A stretch of DNA of 64,000 nt from Pseudooceanicola onchidii (GCF_004959925.1 NZ_SPUW01000002.1:682001-746000), one strand, 5' to 3'; shown: positions 26,019 to 35,581, counted from the stretch's first letter. A program made the numbers and translations. The notes: generated by a model from the sequence alone, not told the origin.

Positions 26019-29000
26019 TTGCGCTTTTCGAAACTCAGACTGACCGGCTTCAAAAGCTTCGTCGATCCGACGGAGCTTTTGATTCATGACGGTCTGACGG
26101 GCGTGGTTGGGCCGAACGGCTGTGGCAAGTCCAACCTGCTGGAAGCGCTGAGGTGGGTCATGGGCGAAAGCCGCCCGACCGCGATGCGCGGCGGCGGGAT
26201 GGAGGACGTGATCTTCGCCGGCGCGGCCTCGCGGCCCGCGCGCAACTTTGCCGAGGTCGCGTTGCAGATCGACAACTCGGAACGGCTGGCGCCCGCTGGT
26301 TTCAACGACCAGGACCAGATCGAGATCGTGCGGCGGATCACCCGCGACGTCGGGTCGGCCTACAAGACCAATGGCAAGGAAGTCCGCGCGCGCGATGTGC
26401 AGATGCTGTTTGCCGATGCCTCGACCGGCGCGCAGTCGCCCGCGCTGGTGCGGCAGGGGCAGATTTCCGAACTGATCAACGCCAAACCCAAGGCGCGGCG
26501 GCGCGTGCTGGAAGAGGCGGCGGGGATCTCGGGCCTCTACCAGCGGCGGCACGAGGCCGAACTGAAGCTGAAGGCGGCGGAACAGAACCTCGCCCGGGTC
26601 GATGACGTGATCGAGACGCTCGCGCAGCAGCTGGCGACGCTGGAACGGCAGGCCCGTCAGGCGCAGCGCTATCGCGCCATCGGGGCGGAACTGCGGCGGG
26701 CCGAGGGCCTGCTGCTTTATCGTCGCTGGAAAGAGGCGGACGAGGCGCGGTCGGCCGCACTGGACGAATTGCGGGGCAAGGTGGCGGCGGCCGGACAGGC
26801 CGAACAGGCGGCGGTCCAGGCGGCCAAGGCGCGCGCCACCGCCGAAGAGGCCCTGCCGCCGCTGCGCGAGGAAGAGGCCGTGGCGGGCGCGATCCTGCAA
26901 CGCCTTCAGGTGCAACGCGACCAGCTGACCGAGGACGAAACCCGTGCCGCCGAGATGATCGCGACCCTGACCGCCCGCATCGACCAGCTGTCGAAGGACC
27001 GCGACCGCGAACAGGGGCTGAACCGGGACGCGGGCGAAACCATCGCCCGTCTGGAATGGGAACAGCGCGAACTGGCCAAGGCGGGCGAGGGGCACGAGGG
27101 CGCGCTGGCCGATCTGGCCGAAGAAGCCCGGCAGGCCGCCGCGATCCTGACCGAACGTGAGGGCGACCTGTCGCAGCTGACCGAAGACGTCGCGCGTCTG
27201 GCCGCACGGCACCAGTCGGCGCAGCGTATGTTGGACGACAGCCTGCGCAATCGCGCCCGGGCCGAGTCCGAGGCCGAAAAGGCCCGCACCGCCGTGACCG
27301 AGGCGCGCAAGGTCCTGACCTCGTCAGCCGAGGACCGGACGAAGGCGGCGGCCGAGCTGGATACCGCCCGCGCCACGGTCGAGAACGCCGAAGAGACGCT
27401 TGTGCAGACCGAAGCCGCCCGCGCCGAGGCCCAGACCCGCGAGGCCGAAGCCCGCGCCGCGCGGTCCTCGGTCGAGGGGGAGCTGAACGCGCTGCGGGCC
27501 GAAACCACGGCGCTTGCCCGGCTGGTACAGCGCGAGGCGGCGGAAACCGGGCAGCTGCTGGATACCGTGCGCGTGGCCCCGGGGTATGAAAAGGCATTGG
27601 GCGCCGCCCTGGCCGATGACCTGCGCGCGCCGATCGTGGTGGATGACGGCCCCTCGGGTTGGGTCAGCCTGCCGGACTATGACCGTACCGCCGCGCTGCC
27701 CGAGGGCGCGATGTCGCTGGCCGAGGTGGTGACCGTGCCCGAGGTGCTGCGCCGCCGGATCACCCAGATCGGCCTGATCGAGGCCGAGGATGCGCCGCGT
27801 CTGCAGCCCCTGCTGCGTCCGGGCCAGCGGCTGGTGTCGATCGAGGGTGACCTGTGGCGGTGGGACGGGCTGCGCGCCTGGGCCGAAGACGCTCCGTCGG
27901 AAGCCGCGCTGCGGTTGCAGCAGCTGAACCGGCTGGAAGAGCTGAAACAGGAGATGGAGCGCGCCACTGCCCAGGCCGACGGCGCCCGCGCCGCGCATGA
28001 GGCGCTGTCGAAACGCCTGGCCGACCTGGCCGACGCCGACAAGCGCGCCCGCGAGGCGCGGCGGCAGGCCGACGGGCTGGTCGCCCAGGCCGCGCGGCGT
28101 CTGAACCGCGCGGAATCCGATCACTCGATGGCAGAGACGCGGTTGGAAAACCTTGGCCTGTCGGTGTCGCGGTTCGAGGAAGAGACGCTCGCGGCCTCGG
28201 CCCAGCTGAAAGAGGCGGAGAAGGCGGTCAAGGATCTGCCCGACCTCGACACCGCGCGCGGCGCCGTCGAAGAGGTCAAGATGGCGGTCGAAGCGGCCCG
28301 GGTCACCATGATGTCGCGTCGTGCCAGCCATGACGAGCTGCGCCGCGAAGGCGAGGCCCGCAAGCGTCGCAGCCAGGAAGTCGTCAAGGAAATCAGCGGC
28401 TGGAAACTGCGGCTTGAGACCGCCGACAAGCGGATCGCCGAGCTGGACAGCCGTCGCGGCGACAGCGAGGCCGAACTGGCCGTGGCGCAGGCCGTGCCGT
28501 CCGAGCTTGCCGGGAAGCGGGCGGCGCTTGATGCCGATATCGTCACCGCCGAGGCGCGGAAGACCAAGTCGCGGGAGGCGCTGGCGGTGGCCGAGGCCGC
28601 GCTGCGCGAGGCCGTGGCGGGGGAACGGGACGCCGAACGCACCGCCTCGGAGGCGCGCGAGGCCCGCGCCCGGGTCGAGGCCAAGGCGGATGCGGCGCAG
28701 GAAAACGTGTCGCGCAATGCCGAGCGCATCGCCGAAGAGCAGGAGATGACGCCGAAGCAGCTGCTGGAAAGCCTGGGGGTCGAGGTTGCGACCATGCCGT
28801 CGTCGGATGCCATCGAAAATGACCTCAACCGCCTGCGCCGCCAGCGTGACGCGCTTGGCGCGGTGAACCTGAGGGCCGAGGAAGACGCCAAGGAGATCGC
28901 CACCGAACATCAGACGCTGGTCACGGAAAAGGACGATCTGACCAGCGCCATCGCCACCCTGCGCGGCGGTATCGCCGGGCTGAACCGCGAAGGGCGCGAT

Positions 29001-29474
29001 CGGCTGCTGCAGGCGTTCACGCAGGTGAACCGCAATTTCGGCATGCTGTTCCGTCACCTCTTCGGCGGCGGCGAGGCGAACCTTGTGCTGGTCGAATCCG
29101 AGGACCCACTGGAAGCCGGGCTTGAGATCATGTGCCAGCCGCCGGGCAAGAAACTGTCGGTCCTGTCGCTGCTGTCGGGGGGCGAGCAGACGCTGACGGC
29201 GATGGCGCTGATCTTTGCGGTCTTCCTGACCAACCCGGCGCCGATCTGTGTCCTCGACGAGGTCGACGCGCCGCTGGACGACGCCAACGTCACGCGGTTC
29301 TGCGACATGCTGGACGAAATGGTCCGCCGCGCCGACACGCGGTTCCTGATCATCACCCACCACGCGGTGACCATGGCCCGGATGGATCGCCTGTTCGGCG
29401 TGACCATGCAGGAAAAGGGCGTGTCGCAGCTGGTGTCCGTCGACCTGAAGAAGGCCGAGCAGCTGGTCGCCTAG
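26019..29474 (+). CDS. smc: chromosome segregation protein SMC
   Basis: A full-length 1151-residue SMC ATPase, the condensin motor. The N-terminal head has FTGFKSF-like RLTGFKSFVDP and Walker A GPNGCGKSN (31-39); two coiled-coil arms flank a hinge (about 505-620); the C-terminal head has the signature LSLLSGGEQTLTAMAL and Walker B CVLDEVDAPLDDANV. The start is taken as TTG at 26019, since homologues begin at (M)RFSKLRLTGFKSF and AGGA lies seven bases upstream. Its stop shares bases with the convergent AsnC-family gene. Confidence 0.96.
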   Translation: MRFSKLRLTGFKSFVDPTELLIHDGLTGVVGPNGCGKSNLLEALRWVMGESRPTAMRGGGMEDVIFAGAASRPARNFAEVALQIDNSERLAPAGFNDQDQIEIVRRITRDVGSAYKTNGKEVRARDVQMLFADASTGAQSPALVRQGQISELINAKPKARRRVLEEAAGISGLYQRRHEAELKLKAAEQNLARVDDVIETLAQQLATLERQARQAQRYRAIGAELRRAEGLLLYRRWKEADEARSAALDELRGKVAAAGQAEQAAVQAAKARATAEEALPPLREEEAVAGAILQRLQVQRDQLTEDETRAAEMIATLTARIDQLSKDRDREQGLNRDAGETIARLEWEQRELAKAGEGHEGALADLAEEARQAAAILTEREGDLSQLTEDVARLAARHQSAQRMLDDSLRNRARAESEAEKARTAVTEARKVLTSSAEDRTKAAAELDTARATVENAEETLVQTEAARAEAQTREAEARAARSSVEGELNALRAETTALARLVQREAAETGQLLDTVRVAPGYEKALGAALADDLRAPIVVDDGPSGWVSLPDYDRTAALPEGAMSLAEVVTVPEVLRRRITQIGLIEAEDAPRLQPLLRPGQRLVSIEGDLWRWDGLRAWAEDAPSEAALRLQQLNRLEELKQEMERATAQADGARAAHEALSKRLADLADADKRAREARRQADGLVAQAARRLNRAESDHSMAETRLENLGLSVSRFEEETLAASAQLKEAEKAVKDLPDLDTARGAVEEVKMAVEAARVTMMSRRASHDELRREGEARKRRSQEVVKEISGWKLRLETADKRIAELDSRRGDSEAELAVAQAVPSELAGKRAALDADIVTAEARKTKSREALAVAEAALREAVAGERDAERTASEAREARARVEAKADAAQENVSRNAERIAEEQEMTPKQLLESLGVEVATMPSSDAIENDLNRLRRQRDALGAVNLRAEEDAKEIATEHQTLVTEKDDLTSAIATLRGGIAGLNREGRDRLLQAFTQVNRNFGMLFRHLFGGGEANLVLVESEDPLEAGLEIMCQPPGKKLSVLSLLSGGEQTLTAMALIFAVFLTNPAPICVLDEVDAPLDDANVTRFCDMLDEMVRRADTRFLIITHHAVTMARMDRLFGVTMQEKGVSQLVSVDLKKAEQLVA

Positions 29475-29905
29475 ATCAGCGTTTGCAGGACCACGTTCGT
29501 TTCGTAGCCCTTGATTTCGTCCATCCGGAAATGGCGTTCGGCGAAGTCGGCATAGGCCTCCATCGTCTGGCATTCGAGGATCAGGACAAGGTCGGCCTCT
29601 CCGGTCACGTGATAGAGGTGCTTCACCTCGGGCAGCTTGCCAAAGTACTCGCGGAACCGGGCCCGCATGTCGGGGCGACCGCGGTTGAGGGGCAGGGTCA
29701 CGATCAGGGTGATGTTGCGGCCTGTGACGTCGTCGGAGAGGACGGCGATTTCGCGGGTGATGGCGCCGATCTTGCGAAGACGCTGCAGGCGACGCAGGCA
29801 GGCAGCGGGGGAGAGGCCAACCTGGTCGGCCAGCTCGGCGCCGGTCTGGCGGGCGTCCTTTTGCATGAGAGCGAGGATTTGGTGGTCGAACTGGTCGAGG
29901 TCCAT
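29471..29905 (-). CDS. Lrp/AsnC-family regulator
   Basis: A 144-residue regulator: N-terminal winged helix (DQFDHQILALMQKDARQTGAELA then VGLSPAACLRRLQRLRKIGAI) and a C-terminal RAM/AsnC ligand domain (EVKHLYHVTGEADLVLILE). Members sense amino acids; the ligand is unknown. The stop CTA/TAG shares the CTAG palindrome with the smc stop. It is divergent from the DUF1127 gene at 30040. Confidence 0.9.
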   Translation of the reverse strand: MDLDQFDHQILALMQKDARQTGAELADQVGLSPAACLRRLQRLRKIGAITREIAVLSDDVTGRNITLIVTLPLNRGRPDMRARFREYFGKLPEVKHLYHVTGEADLVLILECQTMEAYADFAERHFRMDEIKGYETNVVLQTLI

Positions 29906-30039
29906 GGGAATTTCTCGCTAGTCGTGTTTTTGCCGCGTTCAAGCGGTCCAACTTGCGGAAGATTATCACTGTTTGCGAGATTTTGCGATCCGTGATCGTC
30001 GTGGCCGGTCATCCTTGTCGTATCAACAGGAGATGCCCC

Positions 30040-30222
30040 ATGTTCCATGCTTCAATTCCAAGCCGTCCTGCCGTCCTCAAGCGGCCCTCGCTAGTCCGCC
30101 TGATGTTTGCCGCCTGGGTCGAGCACCGTCGGCTGGCGCGCGATGCCGAGCGGCTGCGCCATCTGCCGGACTATTTGCTGGACGACCTCGGCCTGACCCG
30201 GGATGGCCGCCGCCAGCCTTAG
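30040..30222 (+). CDS. DUF1127 small protein
   Basis: A 60-residue Arg-rich protein with the C-terminal DUF1127 motif LRHLPDYLLDDLGLTRDGR. Short DUF1127 proteins in alphaproteobacteria have been linked to RNA turnover and to phosphate and carbon metabolism (Agrobacterium, Rhodobacter CcaF1); the role here is inferred only from family. AGGAG lies nine bases before the ATG at 30040. A different frame starting at 30033 lacks the motif and was not chosen. Confidence 0.85.
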   Translation: MFHASIPSRPAVLKRPSLVRLMFAAWVEHRRLARDAERLRHLPDYLLDDLGLTRDGRRQP

Positions 30223-30286
30223 CAGACGCTTAACCATGTGCACCGTAGCCTCGCCGTGTCGCGACCCTTCGCGGCGTGAGGAGGTG

Positions 30287-30385
30287 ATGAGACTGAACGA
30301 GAATGAATACCGAAAGTGGATGGTCGTACTGGCCGCCATCACGGTGGTGATCGCGATCATCAAACTCTGGTCCGGCCTTCCGTAG
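30287..30385 (+). CDS. 32-residue single-helix membrane protein
   Basis: The short product MRLNENEYRKWMVVLAAITV... is a charged N-terminus plus one membrane helix (WMVVLAAITVVIAIIKLW) and a short tail. A strong AGGAGG lies four bases before the ATG, and a perfect rho-independent terminator follows 14 bases after the stop, so gene boundaries are well marked despite the size. Function unknown; possibly a small regulator of a membrane complex. It may be cotranscribed with the DUF1127 gene 64 bases upstream. Confidence 0.7.
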   Translation: MRLNENEYRKWMVVLAAITVVIAIIKLWSGLP

Positions 30386-30398
30386 GTCGGGACAGAGT

Positions 30399-30432
30399 GG
30401 CCCGGCAGAGTCGCACCTCTGCCGGGCCTTTT
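30399..30432 (+). terminator. strong rho-independent terminator
   Basis: Perfect 12-bp arms GGCCCGGCAGAG (30399-30410) and CTCTGCCGGGCC (30417-30428), followed by TTTT. Confidence 0.9.
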
Positions 30433-30509
30433 GGTGATTTCGCTGAACGAAAAGAATATCGATGCCTCAAGATGTACCACATCCCCTAACATCCGGTAAA
30501 GAACGACCC

Positions 30510-31679
30510 TCAAAGACGGTTAAGAAGCGCCTGTGTCGGCCAGGCGTCGGCGGGCAGGCCAAGCTCCTGCTGGACCAGCTGAACGGCCTCACGCGACTTG
30601 GCGCCGAGGATGCCGTCGATGTCACCCACATCATAGCCCCGCGCGGCCAGCTTCTGTTGCAGCTGCTTCATCTGCCCGCCCGACAGGCCCGGATCGGGGT
30701 TGCCCGCGTCGAACACCGGCGCGCCGGTCAGGCGGGTGGCGAAGTAGGCGGCGGTCAGGACGTAGGTAAAACTTTGGTTCCATTCGAAATAGACGTTGAA
30801 GTTCGGGTAGGCGAGGAAGGCCGGCCCCTTGCGCCCCTGCGGGATGATCACCGAGGCGGGCAGGTTGGCGGCCCATTGGCCCGACCGGGGACGGACGCCC
30901 ATCCTTTCCCATTCGGCGGGGGTCATCGTCGTGCGCAGGCCGGTTCTGGACCAGTCCATCTCGGCGGGCACGGTGATCTCCTGGATCCACGGCTCGCCGG
31001 CGCGCCAGCCCAGATGGCTTAGCATCTTGCCGCCGGACATCAGCGCATCGGGTGCCGAGGTCTTGAGAAGGACATGCCCGTCGCCGTCGCCATCGACGCC
31101 ATTGGTCAGAATATCCTCGGGCAGCATCTGGACCATGCCGATTTCCCCGGCCCAGGCGCCTGTGGTGCGGGCGGGGTCAAAATCGCCGTGTTCGTAAAGT
31201 TCCAGCGCGGCGAAGATCTGGGGGCGGAAGATCTCGGGGCGTCGGCAATCATGGGCCAGCGTGGTCAGGGCGTTCAACGTGTTGAAATCGCCCTGAAACG
31301 CGCCGTAGTCGGTTTCAAACGCCCAGAAGGCCAGAAGCACCCCGCGTGACACCCCGTAGTCGCGTTCGATGCGGTCAAAGATCGCGTCGTACTTCTTGGC
31401 ATTCGCCACGCCCGCGTTGATCCGGTTGGCCGAGATCAGGCGACGGGCGAAAGTGGTGAAATCCAGCTGGAAGACGCCCTGCGCGCGGTCGGCCTTGAGC
31501 ACGGCGCCATCCTGCCGCACGCCCGAGAAGAACCGGTCGACCGTGGCGGCGGCGTGACCCTTGGCCGTGGCTTCCGCCTTCAGGCCCTTGACGAAGCTTC
31601 CGAAATTTCCGCCACAACTGGCGGCGGCCTGGGTGCTGGTCAGCGCCATCAGGGTCAGGGCGGTCAGGGTGCGGATCAT
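30510..31679 (-). CDS. lytic murein transglycosylase, MltB family, with peptidoglycan-binding domain
   Basis: A 389-residue periplasmic enzyme that cleaves the glycan strand to form 1,6-anhydroMurNAc. A signal peptide (MIRTLTALTLMALTSTQAAA) precedes an SLT_2 catalytic domain with the catalytic Glu122 in AFWAFETDYGAF and the family motifs GAWAGEIGMVQMLPEDI and FLAYPNFNVYFEWN. The C-terminal 65 residues (GQMKQLQQKLAARGYDVGDIDGILG) are a PG_binding_1 domain. AGAGGA precedes the ATG. The gap to the cobD stop (63 bases) shows nothing else. Confidence 0.93.
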   Translation of the reverse strand: MIRTLTALTLMALTSTQAAASCGGNFGSFVKGLKAEATAKGHAAATVDRFFSGVRQDGAVLKADRAQGVFQLDFTTFARRLISANRINAGVANAKKYDAIFDRIERDYGVSRGVLLAFWAFETDYGAFQGDFNTLNALTTLAHDCRRPEIFRPQIFAALELYEHGDFDPARTTGAWAGEIGMVQMLPEDILTNGVDGDGDGHVLLKTSAPDALMSGGKMLSHLGWRAGEPWIQEITVPAEMDWSRTGLRTTMTPAEWERMGVRPRSGQWAANLPASVIIPQGRKGPAFLAYPNFNVYFEWNQSFTYVLTAAYFATRLTGAPVFDAGNPDPGLSGGQMKQLQQKLAARGYDVGDIDGILGAKSREAVQLVQQELGLPADAWPTQALLNRL

Positions 31680-31742
31680 GAGGGTCCTCTTGGCTGGTCG
31701 CGGCGGGGGCAGCGTAACAGGTCAGGCCGGGTGGGCAATGCC

Positions 31743-32636
31743 TCAGAGCGCGGCGCCCAGGATGGCCACGAACAGCATCACGCCCCAGGCCTTCCAAAGC
31801 ATCATCACGGCGCGGTCGATGTCGCCGGGCGCGGCGTCGCGGCGGCCGGTTTCGTTGACCCAGGGCAGGTCCTGCATTTCACCGTGATAGCTGCGCGGGC
31901 CGGACAGCGCGATGCCAAGGGCGCGGGCCATCGCGGCTTCGGGCCAGCCGGCATTGGGCGATCGGTGCAGGCGCGCGTCGGCGCGCAGCGCCCGCCAGTC
32001 CGTGCCGCGCCCCGAGGCGAGCACGAGCAGCAGGGCGGTCAGGCGGGCGGGGACGAGGTTCAGCAGGTCGTCCAGCCGCGCGGCGGCCCAGCCGAAGGCT
32101 TCGTGGCGCGGGGTGCGGTAGCCGATCATGCTGTCGGCGGTGTTGACGGCCTTGTAGGCCAGCATGCCGGGCAGGCCCGCGATCAGGAACCAGAAGGCGG
32201 GGGCGATGACCCCGTCGCTCAGGTTCTCCGCCCCGCTTTCGATGGCGGCGCGGGCGATGGCGGGGGGCTCCATCTGGGTCGTGTCGCGGCCCACGATCAT
32301 GGCGACGGACCGGCGTCCTTCGGTAGTCGACAGGCGCAGGGCACGGGCGACGGCGCGGACGTGATCGGCCAGCGAGCGTTGTGCCAGCAGGACGGCGGCG
32401 ACCAGCACCGTCGGGAGGGCGCCGAGGGCTTCGATCACCCCGCCCAGTGCCACCCCGCCAAGGACCAGCGCCCCGGTCAGCAGCACACCCTTCAGGCGGC
32501 GGGCGGCGCCATGGTTGAACCGCCTGTCCGCCCAGCCGATGGCGTTGCCGATCAGCACCGCCGGATGCGTCAGCCGCGACCAGAGCCAGCGGGGTTCGCC
32601 GAACGCCGCGTCCAGCAGCAGGGCGAGCGCCAACAT
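31743..32636 (-). CDS. cobD: adenosylcobinamide-phosphate synthase CobD/CbiB
   Basis: A 297-residue integral membrane enzyme that attaches (R)-1-amino-2-propanol phosphate to adenosylcobyric acid. Family segments: [91 protein letters not shown]. About five helices. Its start overlaps the cobC stop by one base, so the two are coupled. Confidence 0.95.
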   Translation of the reverse strand: MLALALLLDAAFGEPRWLWSRLTHPAVLIGNAIGWADRRFNHGAARRLKGVLLTGALVLGGVALGGVIEALGALPTVLVAAVLLAQRSLADHVRAVARALRLSTTEGRRSVAMIVGRDTTQMEPPAIARAAIESGAENLSDGVIAPAFWFLIAGLPGMLAYKAVNTADSMIGYRTPRHEAFGWAAARLDDLLNLVPARLTALLLVLASGRGTDWRALRADARLHRSPNAGWPEAAMARALGIALSGPRSYHGEMQDLPWVNETGRRDAAPGDIDRAVMMLWKAWGVMLFVAILGAAL

Positions 32637-33598
32637 CAGGCGAACCCGGCGATGGCCGCTTCGACCCGGGGCCAGTCGTCCGGCGCGGGCAGGCCCAGGC
32701 GCAGGACGGTGGCCGACCAGGGGAAGGTCCGGGTCCAGATATGTTCGGCGGCGAGGTGGTGGTGCAGATCCTCGGCCTCGGGGTGGTCATATAGCCGGAA
32801 GAGCGGCGTGCCGCCGGTAAGTGTCGCGCCCACGGACTGCATCGCAGTGTCCAGCCGCAGGGCATCGGCGGTCAGCCGGGCGGTGGTGTCTTCGGGCCAG
32901 AAAAGATCGGTCAGGGCGCGGCGGCCGATGTCCAGCGCGGGGCCGGACACGGGCCAGGGGCCAAGACGCGCGGCCAGTTTCGCCACCAGCTCCGGATCGC
33001 CCATGACCGCGCCCAGGCGCAGGCCCGCCAGACCCCAGAACTTGCCAAAGCTTTTCAGCACCAGCGTGCCGGGGCGGGTGGCGAGGTGGACGAGCGAGCG
33101 ATCCGGCGCGATGTCGCAGAAGCTTTCGTCGATCACGCAGAGTGGCGCGTCGGCCTCGGTTTCCGTGAACCAGCGTCCGTCGGGGTTGTTCGGGTGCACC
33201 ACGACGCGGGCCTTGGCGGCGTCGTCGGTGACGACCTGCCAGCCCGCCGCCTCGAACGATGCGGCGTGTTCGTTGTAGGTCGGCTGGGTGATCCGCACGC
33301 TGCCGGGGCGCGACAGGTAGGGGATCTGCGCGATGACCGACGACAGGCCCGGCACGGCGATCAGCGCCGCCCCCTCGGGGCAGCGCCAGAACCGCCGCGC
33401 GGCGGTGACGAAGGCCTGCGCGGCGGCCTGGTCGGGCAGGTCGGTCCAGGCGCCCGGGGGGATGTCGCCAAGCGGGTAGGGCACCGGGTTGATGCCGGTC
33501 GACAGGTCGATCCAGCCCGCACGGTCGCCGCCATAGAGGGCGACGGCGGCATCGAGGCGACCGCCATGGTCGCGGGTGGCGGCGGGATCAGTCGGCAT
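32636..33598 (-). CDS. cobC: threonine-phosphate decarboxylase CobC
   Basis: A 320-residue fold-type I PLP enzyme that makes the aminopropanol phosphate arm of cobalamin. The PLP-binding Lys is in [16 protein letters not shown]; other aminotransferase motifs are [12 protein letters not shown] at the N-terminus, [11 protein letters not shown] and [10 protein letters not shown]. It ends one base inside cobD and starts 11 bases inside the DUF1636 gene, giving a tight DUF1636-cobC-cobD operon. Confidence 0.94.
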   Translation of the reverse strand: MPTDPAATRDHGGRLDAAVALYGGDRAGWIDLSTGINPVPYPLGDIPPGAWTDLPDQAAAQAFVTAARRFWRCPEGAALIAVPGLSSVIAQIPYLSRPGSVRITQPTYNEHAASFEAAGWQVVTDDAAKARVVVHPNNPDGRWFTETEADAPLCVIDESFCDIAPDRSLVHLATRPGTLVLKSFGKFWGLAGLRLGAVMGDPELVAKLAARLGPWPVSGPALDIGRRALTDLFWPEDTTARLTADALRLDTAMQSVGATLTGGTPLFRLYDHPEAEDLHHHLAAEHIWTRTFPWSATVLRLGLPAPDDWPRVEAAIAGFA

Positions 33599-33959
33599 CG
33601 GGCAGCGGCGGGTGCCGGGTCACGAAATGCCCCTTCACGCCGACGGGCCAGTCGCGGAAGGGCACGCGGCCGGTGTCGCTGTCGGAATGCATCACCGCAT
33701 AGTCGACGATGGCCTGCGCGGCCTCGGTATCCGGGGTGAAGCGGCCCAGGGTATAGGCCAGCTTGCCCTGCGCCTGGATCGCGATGTTGCAGCCATGGGT
33801 GCAGCCCATCAGGCACGAGGTCCGGCGGGTGCGGACTTCGGTGCCCTCGGCTGCGGCCTCGACCAGCATGGCGAGCGCCTCGCCATCGGTCACGCCCGTG
33901 CCACGTTCGGCCCAGTCCTCGCGCTTGCAGGTGTCGCAGATGGTGATCCAGCTTGTCAT
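33588..33959 (-). CDS. DUF1636 putative metal-binding protein (second of two)
   Basis: A 123-residue DUF1636 protein with Cys ligands in ITICDTCKRED and SCLMGCTHGCNIAI, and the common DUF1636 ending VGVKGHFVTRHPP. The C-x2-C and C-x3-C-x3-C spacing suggests an iron-sulfur cluster or a cobalt-binding site. GGAGGG precedes the ATG at 33959. It is the first gene of the operon with cobC and cobD. The function is unknown; its presence beside two separate cob operons suggests a general job such as redox or metal supply for corrin synthesis. Confidence 0.87.
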   Translation of the reverse strand: MTSWITICDTCKREDWAERGTGVTDGEALAMLVEAAAEGTEVRTRRTSCLMGCTHGCNIAIQAQGKLAYTLGRFTPDTEAAQAIVDYAVMHSDSDTGRVPFRDWPVGVKGHFVTRHPPLPDAD

Positions 33960-34037
33960 CGTCGTTCCCTCCGGCCCGGGCGGGGCCAAGTCCGGAGGGG
34001 TATCATCCAAATCGGTCCGATTTGGCAAGCGTGTGGA

Positions 34038-35012
34038 TCAGCCGCGCCCGTGGGGTGCGGCGAAATCCAGATCCGGCCCGATCGGGATGATCCGGTTCGG
34101 ATTGATGTGGTCGTGGCTGTAGTAGTAGTGCCGCGCGATGTGATCGAGGTTCACGGTCTCCTCCACGCCCGGCCATTGGTACAGCTCGCGCAGATAGCCC
34201 CACATGTTCGGAAAATCGACGATGCGGCTGCGGTTGCACTTGAAGTGCGTGTGATAGACCGTGTCGAACCGCACCAGAGTGGTGAAGAGCCGCCAGTCGG
34301 CCTCGGTGATCCGGTCACCGGTCAGATAGCGGTTTTCGGACAGGATGCCCTCGATCCAGTCGAGGCTGTCGAAGAGTTCGGTGACCGCCTTGTCATAGGC
34401 CTTCTGCGACGAGGCGAAGCCGGATTTGTAGACGCCGTTGTTGACGGTGTCGTAGACGCGGGCGTTGATCTCCTCGATCCGGTCGTGAAGCGGGTCGGGA
34501 TAGTAGTCGTCGGTGTTGCCGGTGATCGCGTCGAAGGCGCTGTTGAACATGCGAATGATCTCGGCGCTTTCGTTCGACACGATCTTGCCCTGCTCCTTGT
34601 CCCAGAGCACCGGCACGGTCACGCGGGTCGTCGCCTGGGGATCCGAGGTCGTGTAGACCTCGTGCAGCTTGTCCTTGCCCAGCAGGGTGTCGCCGGTCGC
34701 GCCGGGGTAATCGCCCGACATGGTCCAGCCTTCATCCAGCATGTCGGGATCGACGACCGAGACGGTGATGTGATCCTCAAGCCCCTTGAGCTTGCGGAAG
34801 ATCAGCGCGCGATGCGCCCAGGGGCAGGCATAGGCGACGTAGAGGTGATAGCGCCCGGAGGCGGCGGGAAACCCGCCCTCGCCACTTGGTCCGGCACTGC
34901 CGTCGGCGGTGATCCAGTTGCGGAACGTGCTTTCCTTGCGGTCGAAGGACCCATCCTTTGACAGGCTGGCGAGGCTTTCGGTGCGCCACTTACCGTCGAT
35001 CAGCTGACCCAT
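34038..35012 (-). CDS. glutathionyl-hydroquinone reductase (Xi-class GST)
   Basis: A 324-residue glutathione-S-transferase of the Xi class (YqjG/ECM4/PcpF), which removes glutathione from glutathionyl-hydroquinones. The redox Cys is in VAYACPWAHRALIFRKLKGL, followed by the thioredoxin-fold substrate motifs TRVTVPVLWDKEQGKIVSNESAEIIRMFN and the C-terminal helical domain with SENRYLTGDRITEADWRLF. AAGGAG is eight bases before the ATG at 35012. It is divergent from the cob block starting at 35341 and probably unrelated to it. Confidence 0.93.
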   Translation of the reverse strand: MGQLIDGKWRTESLASLSKDGSFDRKESTFRNWITADGSAGPSGEGGFPAASGRYHLYVAYACPWAHRALIFRKLKGLEDHITVSVVDPDMLDEGWTMSGDYPGATGDTLLGKDKLHEVYTTSDPQATTRVTVPVLWDKEQGKIVSNESAEIIRMFNSAFDAITGNTDDYYPDPLHDRIEEINARVYDTVNNGVYKSGFASSQKAYDKAVTELFDSLDWIEGILSENRYLTGDRITEADWRLFTTLVRFDTVYHTHFKCNRSRIVDFPNMWGYLRELYQWPGVEETVNLDHIARHYYYSHDHINPNRIIPIGPDLDFAAPHGRG

Positions 35013-35340
35013 GTGTATATCTCCTTTGCGACATAACCTAACCCGCAGGGCGGGCCGCGCCACCGTGCGGGGCGCGCAGGTCGGGTGCGGTGATGCACAG
35101 GGGGGGCGGGGCCGGAGGCGATCGTGACGGCGGCCATGTCGTGCCCGGGGCCACGGGCGTCGGGAATGGACATTGCCTGTCGTCCGCCTGCCGCCTATAG
35201 ACGGGGGGCAATGCCCCAAGAGGGGCCGGAAAGGTGCCGGGCCTGCGCATCGACCCAATCAGGGGATCGCGTGGCCGGATTGTGAGGCCCCGCCGCCCGG
35301 CGGGCCAGCGGCCTTTTCGAAGACGTGGAAAGGACAGCCT
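35013..35340. other. intergenic region between divergent GSH-hydroquinone reductase and the cob block
   Basis: 328 bases without a credible gene. It should hold two divergent promoters. A small GGGC-AAT-GCCC hairpin lies near 35207-35216. The plus-strand segment around 35160-35275 has GGGAATGG and a B12-box-like AATCAGGGGATCG, but the invariant riboswitch elements seen before cbtB are absent, so no riboswitch is called. Confidence 0.6.
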
Positions 35341-35577
35341 ATGCGCATCGCACTCGCCCTCCTCATGACGGTCTTCACGGTTCTTGCCGGTCCCGCCGCG
35401 GCCCATATCGGTCACCTCGGAGAGGTCGCCGGCCATGGTCACTGGCTGGGCGCCGCCGCCATCGGTGCCGCCATCGCCATCGGGCTGTGGCAGGGCCTGC
35501 GCGGCAAGGCATCCGAGAAGGAAGACGAGGCCGAGGACACGGAAGAGCTGTCCGACGAAGAGCCGCAGGAGGCCTGA
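35341..35577 (+). CDS. small exported/membrane protein heading the cob block
   Basis: A 78-residue protein: signal peptide MRIALALLMTVFTVLAGPAAA, a His-rich stretch HIGHLGEVAGHGHWLG, one further membrane helix (AAAIGAAIAIGLWQGL) and a very acidic tail (SEKEDEAEDTEELSDEEPQEA). Similar small proteins sit before the sirohydrochlorin-cobaltochelatase gene in related genomes (I recall DUF6732, not certain). AAAGGA precedes the ATG, and it ends four bases before the chelatase gene, so it leads the operon. The four His residues plus acidic tail suggest metal contact. Confidence 0.78.
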   Translation: MRIALALLMTVFTVLAGPAAAHIGHLGEVAGHGHWLGAAAIGAAIAIGLWQGLRGKASEKEDEAEDTEELSDEEPQEA

Positions 35578-35581
35578 GCCC

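Noticed and set aside
27324-29969. 881-codon open frame opposite smc
   Set aside because: It mirrors smc exactly and is rich in Arg/Gly/His/Gln as expected of the antisense of high-GC coding DNA; smc has full family motifs.
35160-35275. Possible second cobalamin riboswitch before the cob block
   Set aside because: GGGAATGG and AATCAGGGGATCG recall parts of the aptamer, but the invariant GCNCCCCCGCNACTGT core and GCCACTG are missing. A covariance search with the Rfam cobalamin model would decide.
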